Assembly (NCBI GenBank): GCA_016934355.1
Contig: JAFGTA010000145.1
Span: 1 to 8,829 of the forward strand
From: Candidatus Bathyarchaeota archaeon
GTDB lineage: Archaea; Thermoproteota; Bathyarchaeia; TCS64
Length of the DNA stretch: 8,829 bases
Reading direction: 5' to 3'
In this document: one piece after another, positions 6,394 through 8,829 of the stretch
Layout of the letters: each line of letters starts with the position of its first letter
Numbering within the stretch: the first letter of the stretch is position 1
Translations under genes and position numbers: made by a program
Notes under the pieces: model-generated
Databases searched by the model: none
Told to the model about the DNA's origin: nothing
The model's input: the letters and a program-made list of their open reading frames with translations, nothing else

Positions 6394-6442
6394 TTTTACT
6401 ATATACAACATACCTGCCTCGGCGGGTATCGGCGACATGGTG
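6394..6442 (+). promoter_or_regulatory. Promoter and ribosome binding site of the GAF gene
   Basis: The AT-rich gap after 6359 contains TTTACTATATAC (6395-6406). A transcript start near 6427 would give a leader of about 24 bases. GGTG (6439-6442) lies 8 bases before GTG 6451 and supports that start over ATG 6460. No U-rich terminator for the preceding gene is evident in the gap. Confidence 0.55.
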
Positions 6443-6450
6443 TGTGAGAC

Positions 6451-7704
6451 GTGTCAAGAATGCAGAAGCTGGCTTTAGAGGTTCTACAGTCACTGAATAG
6501 AGCGGAGACGCCGAACGAGGCCATCGAGCAGATTCTCAGGACCGTGAAGAAGTTCACTGGGGTCTCGGCTGTTGGGATCAGGCTTAGAGAAGACCACGAC
6601 TACCCCTACTTCTACTTCGACGGCTTCTCCGACGTACATATGAAGAAAGAGCACAGCCTATACGGGTACGACGAAGAGGGAAACCTCATAACGGACAGCG
6701 AGGGACGCCCAGTCCTCGATTGCATGTGCGGCGTCATACTTAGAGGCGAGACTGACCCCGGCAAACCCTTCTTCACCGAGCGAGGCAGCTTCGTCTCGAA
6801 CAACACAACGAGACTCATAAAGACCGCGCCCAAAGGCGACAGGAAGATCAAGACAAGGAACGTATGTAACACCGAGGGATACGAGTCGGTGGCGCTCATC
6901 CCTTTACGCAGCAAGGACAGTATCATCGGGCTTCTGCAGCTCAACGATGAGAATACGGACATGTACACCGACGAGATGATACACTTCCTCGAGGGGCTCG
7001 GGGATGGCATCGGCATCGCCCTCGCCCACCTAGAGGAAGCGGAGCGCCGCAGGGAAGCGGAGAAGGAGCGGGAGAGACTGCTCAAACAGTACGAGCTAAG
7101 GCTCAGAGAGCTCAACATCCTTTTTAGTGTCTCCGAGCTGCTGGACAAGCCCGACCTCACACTGGAGGAGACGCTGCAGGGAGTCACCGACTTGATCCCC
7201 TCCGGGATGCAGTACCCGGAGTCCGCGGTCGCCCGCGTCGTCGTCGAGGACAAAGAGTTCACCACCGAGGGGTTCAGAGAGACCCGGTGGATGCTAGAGA
7301 CCCCCCTCAAGGTCTACGGCAGGGGCATGGGCGCGATAGAGGTCCACTACCTCGAGGAGAAGCCGGAGAGCCACAGAGGCCCCTTCACCGAGGAGGAAGT
7401 AAAGCTCCTCGAATCGCTGGCCGAGCAGTTGCTACGGGTCTTGGAGCACGAGACCCAGGGAGACTGGAGAAGCCAGCTCGACAGGTACGCCCTGATCCTC
7501 ACGGACGAGGAGGTGAGGCACGTCCTCGGGCTGGTGCAGGAGGACATAGCCATCAACGAGATGGACAGCGACGGGCTGAGCGGGGACATCCCGCAGGACG
7601 GCGGCGACCAGGTGATCGACAGCTGGCTCTACCTCAAGACCATGCTTGAGCTGAACAGGAGCCTCATCATAAAGCTGCAGAACCTGCTGGGCGAAGACCA
7701 GTAG
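6451..7704 (+). CDS. Tandem-GAF sensor-like protein without kinase domain
   Basis: A soluble 417-residue protein. Residues about 15-195 form a GAF domain of the type found at the front of many archaeal and bacterial sensor histidine kinases. Its landmarks are LREDHDYPYFYFDGFS, LDCMCGVILRG, KPFFTERGSFVSNNTT, RNVCNTEGYESVALIPLR and IIGLLQLND. All three cysteines of the protein (C91, C93, C139) lie in this domain. Residues about 193-225 are a charged coiled coil. Residues about 222-333 (ILFSVSELLDKP, DLIPSGMQYPE, GMGAIEVHYLEEKPE, GPFTEEEVKLLESLAEQL) are a second GAF-like module often seen before kinase domains. The remaining ~85 residues are helical and acidic and contain no H-box, HATPase, HD, GGDEF or DNA-binding motif. 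GTG 6451 is chosen from the GGTG site; ATG 6460 would remove three residues. The amidohydrolase start follows 38 bp after the stop, so co-transcription is possible. It is probably a cytoplasmic ligand or redox sensor; the ligand and partner are unknown. Confidence 0.87.
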   Translation: MSRMQKLALEVLQSLNRAETPNEAIEQILRTVKKFTGVSAVGIRLREDHDYPYFYFDGFSDVHMKKEHSLYGYDEEGNLITDSEGRPVLDCMCGVILRGETDPGKPFFTERGSFVSNNTTRLIKTAPKGDRKIKTRNVCNTEGYESVALIPLRSKDSIIGLLQLNDENTDMYTDEMIHFLEGLGDGIGIALAHLEEAERRREAEKERERLLKQYELRLRELNILFSVSELLDKPDLTLEETLQGVTDLIPSGMQYPESAVARVVVEDKEFTTEGFRETRWMLETPLKVYGRGMGAIEVHYLEEKPESHRGPFTEEEVKLLESLAEQLLRVLEHETQGDWRSQLDRYALILTDEEVRHVLGLVQEDIAINEMDSDGLSGDIPQDGGDQVIDSWLYLKTMLELNRSLIIKLQNLLGEDQ

Positions 7705-7742
7705 GCTTCAAGTACCGTGGAGCCCCATATTCACCGATTCTC

Positions 7743-8829
7743 ATGGGTGTACCAGACGACCTATGCGCCGACACGGCGTTCATAGACGGCAAGGTGATCA
7801 CGGCCGACCGCGTTGGAGCCCTCGCGGAGGCGGTCGCGGTCAAGGGCGGCAAGATACTGCGCGTCGGCTCGACGAGACACGTGCTGGAGGCAGCCGGGGA
7901 GAGAACAGAGGTCATCGACCTGAAGGGCAGGACGCTGCTCCCTGGGCTCATCGACAGCCACATGCACCCCTGCGGCAGCTGGGGAGCCTACCTGATCCGG
8001 GGCGTCGCATGCGGCCCCGACTTCGGCAGCGTGGAGGAGATGCTGGAGGCCGTGAAGAGAAAAGTGGTGGAGACTCCTTCGGGTGACTGGATACTCGGGT
8101 TCCGCATGGACGACGTCAAGATGGGCAGGTACCCCACACTGCAGGAGCTTGACGCAGCTGCACCCGAGAACCCCCTCTACATCCAGAGGAGGGACGGCCA
8201 CAACGGCGTCGCCAACAGCCTCGCCCTGAAGATAGCAGGTATAACCCGGGACACGCCCGACCCGCCCCACGGCAGGATCGAGAAGGACAGGGACGGTGAG
8301 CCCAACGGGCTGCTCAGGGAGGCGGCGAAGGATCTGGTCTACCACAGGATGCCGCCGTACAGCGAGGACGAGTTCTACCGCGGCCTGCAGATCGTGTACG
8401 ACGAGTGCCTACGGCTGGGGTTAACCAGCATCCACGCAAGCATGGTGTGCCCGGCGGAGCTGAAGGCGATGCAGCGGCTCAAACGGGAAGGCAAGCTCAA
8501 GGTGAGGACGGCTGTCCACATCAGCGGCAGGGACGAGGGGATGGTGGAGGGCGCCATAGCGCTGGGCCTGGAGACGCCGTTCGGCGACGAGTGGCTCAAG
8601 ATAACGGAGGCCGAGTGGGTGTTCGACACAAGCACCAGCGGGCGCACCGCCGCCTACTACGAGCCCTACGTAGGTGAGCCAGGGAACACCGGGATACTGC
8701 TCTACGAACAGGGCGACATCGAGAGACGGGTATGGGAGGCGCACAGCGCAGGCATCAGGGTGGGCCTCGACGGCGTCGGAGACAGGGGCATCGACAGGGC
8801 GCTGGACGCCATAGAGAAGGCGCTGAAGA
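7743..8829 (+). CDS. Amidohydrolase family 3 enzyme (3' end outside window)
   Basis: Metal-dependent hydrolase of the Amidohydrolase_3 (YtcJ-like) group; 362 residues are visible of about 520-550 expected. The N-terminal beta segment (ADTAFIDGKVITAD..AVAVKGGKILRVGS) leads to the barrel entry motif LLPGLIDSHMHP, with metal-binding H73 and H75. Then come WILGFRMDD, the RRDGHNGVANSLAL loop (H153) common in this family, GRIEKDRDGEPNGLLREAA, GLTSIHASM and SGRTAAYYEPY. Two places differ from the usual pattern. The K-x(3-4)-DGS motif appears as LKITEAEWVFDTS, and the usual HAIGDRAID reads LDGVGDRGID, with Asp343 in place of the metal-site histidine. The remaining metal ligands, if any, lie outside the window. 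There is no signal peptide. ATG 7743 is the only sensible start; no close Shine-Dalgarno sequence is seen, though GGAG lies about 20 bases upstream. It probably follows the GAF gene in one transcript. The substrate is unknown. Confidence 0.9.
   Translation, partial: MGVPDDLCADTAFIDGKVITADRVGALAEAVAVKGGKILRVGSTRHVLEAAGERTEVIDLKGRTLLPGLIDSHMHPCGSWGAYLIRGVACGPDFGSVEEMLEAVKRKVVETPSGDWILGFRMDDVKMGRYPTLQELDAAAPENPLYIQRRDGHNGVANSLALKIAGITRDTPDPPHGRIEKDRDGEPNGLLREAAKDLVYHRMPPYSEDEFYRGLQIVYDECLRLGLTSIHASMVCPAELKAMQRLKREGKLKVRTAVHISGRDEGMVEGAIALGLETPFGDEWLKITEAEWVFDTSTSGRTAAYYEPYVGEPGNTGILLYEQGDIERRVWEAHSAGIRVGLDGVGDRGIDRALDAIEKALK

Noticed and set aside
7761..8345. 194-codon minus-strand frame opposite the amidohydrolase
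   Set aside because: The plus strand carries clear Amidohydrolase_3 motifs throughout; the antisense frame has none.

Overview
The window (GC-rich, roughly 60% by eye, densely coded) looks like the chromosome of an archaeon. The evidence is TATA-box promoters about 25 bp upstream of predicted transcript starts, some genes with GGTG/GAGG ribosome sites and one apparently leaderless gene, a ferredoxin-type aldehyde oxidoreductase, a DUF362 protein and, most tellingly, a eukaryote-type DNA topoisomerase IB. Among archaea, topoisomerase IB is characteristic of Thaumarchaeota, Aigarchaeota and close relatives. Together with the tungsten/molybdenum-pterin oxidoreductase this suggests a deep-branching, probably thermophilic or anaerobic member of that group. 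That placement is an inference; no rRNA is present to confirm it.

Layout, left to right. (1) 1-1700, minus strand: a large aldehyde:ferredoxin oxidoreductase (AOR) whose 3' end is cut by the window edge. (2) 1758-2042, plus strand: a MoaD/ubiquitin-like sulfur carrier divergent from the AOR gene, sharing a 57-bp promoter region. (3) 2039-4205, minus strand: topoisomerase IB followed 4 bp later by a small three-helix membrane protein; this pair meets the MoaD-like gene tail to tail with stop codons overlapping. (4) 4284-5282, minus strand: a DUF362 protein. (5) 5409-6359, plus strand: a membrane-anchored exported protein, divergent from the DUF362 gene. (6) 6451-7704, plus strand: a soluble tandem-GAF protein with no kinase domain. 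(7) 7743-8829, plus strand: the N-terminal two thirds of an Amidohydrolase_3 enzyme, cut by the right edge.

How the genes may work together: AOR and the MoaD-like carrier form a plausible functional pair, because AOR needs a pterin-dithiolene cofactor whose sulfurs come from a MoaD-type thiocarboxylate. The topoisomerase gene and the membrane-protein gene look translationally coupled. The GAF protein may be a ligand or redox sensor, possibly co-transcribed with the amidohydrolase. I see no mobile element, CRISPR array, tRNA or rRNA, and no gene-free stretch above 300 bases; the longest gap is the 126-bp divergent promoter region at 5283-5408. I did not find a clear, wholly new system. The points most worth a second look are the AOR cluster-ligand substitution (C-x2-C-x3-H), the topoisomerase IB with an extended linker plus its membrane-protein partner, and the kinase-less GAF protein.
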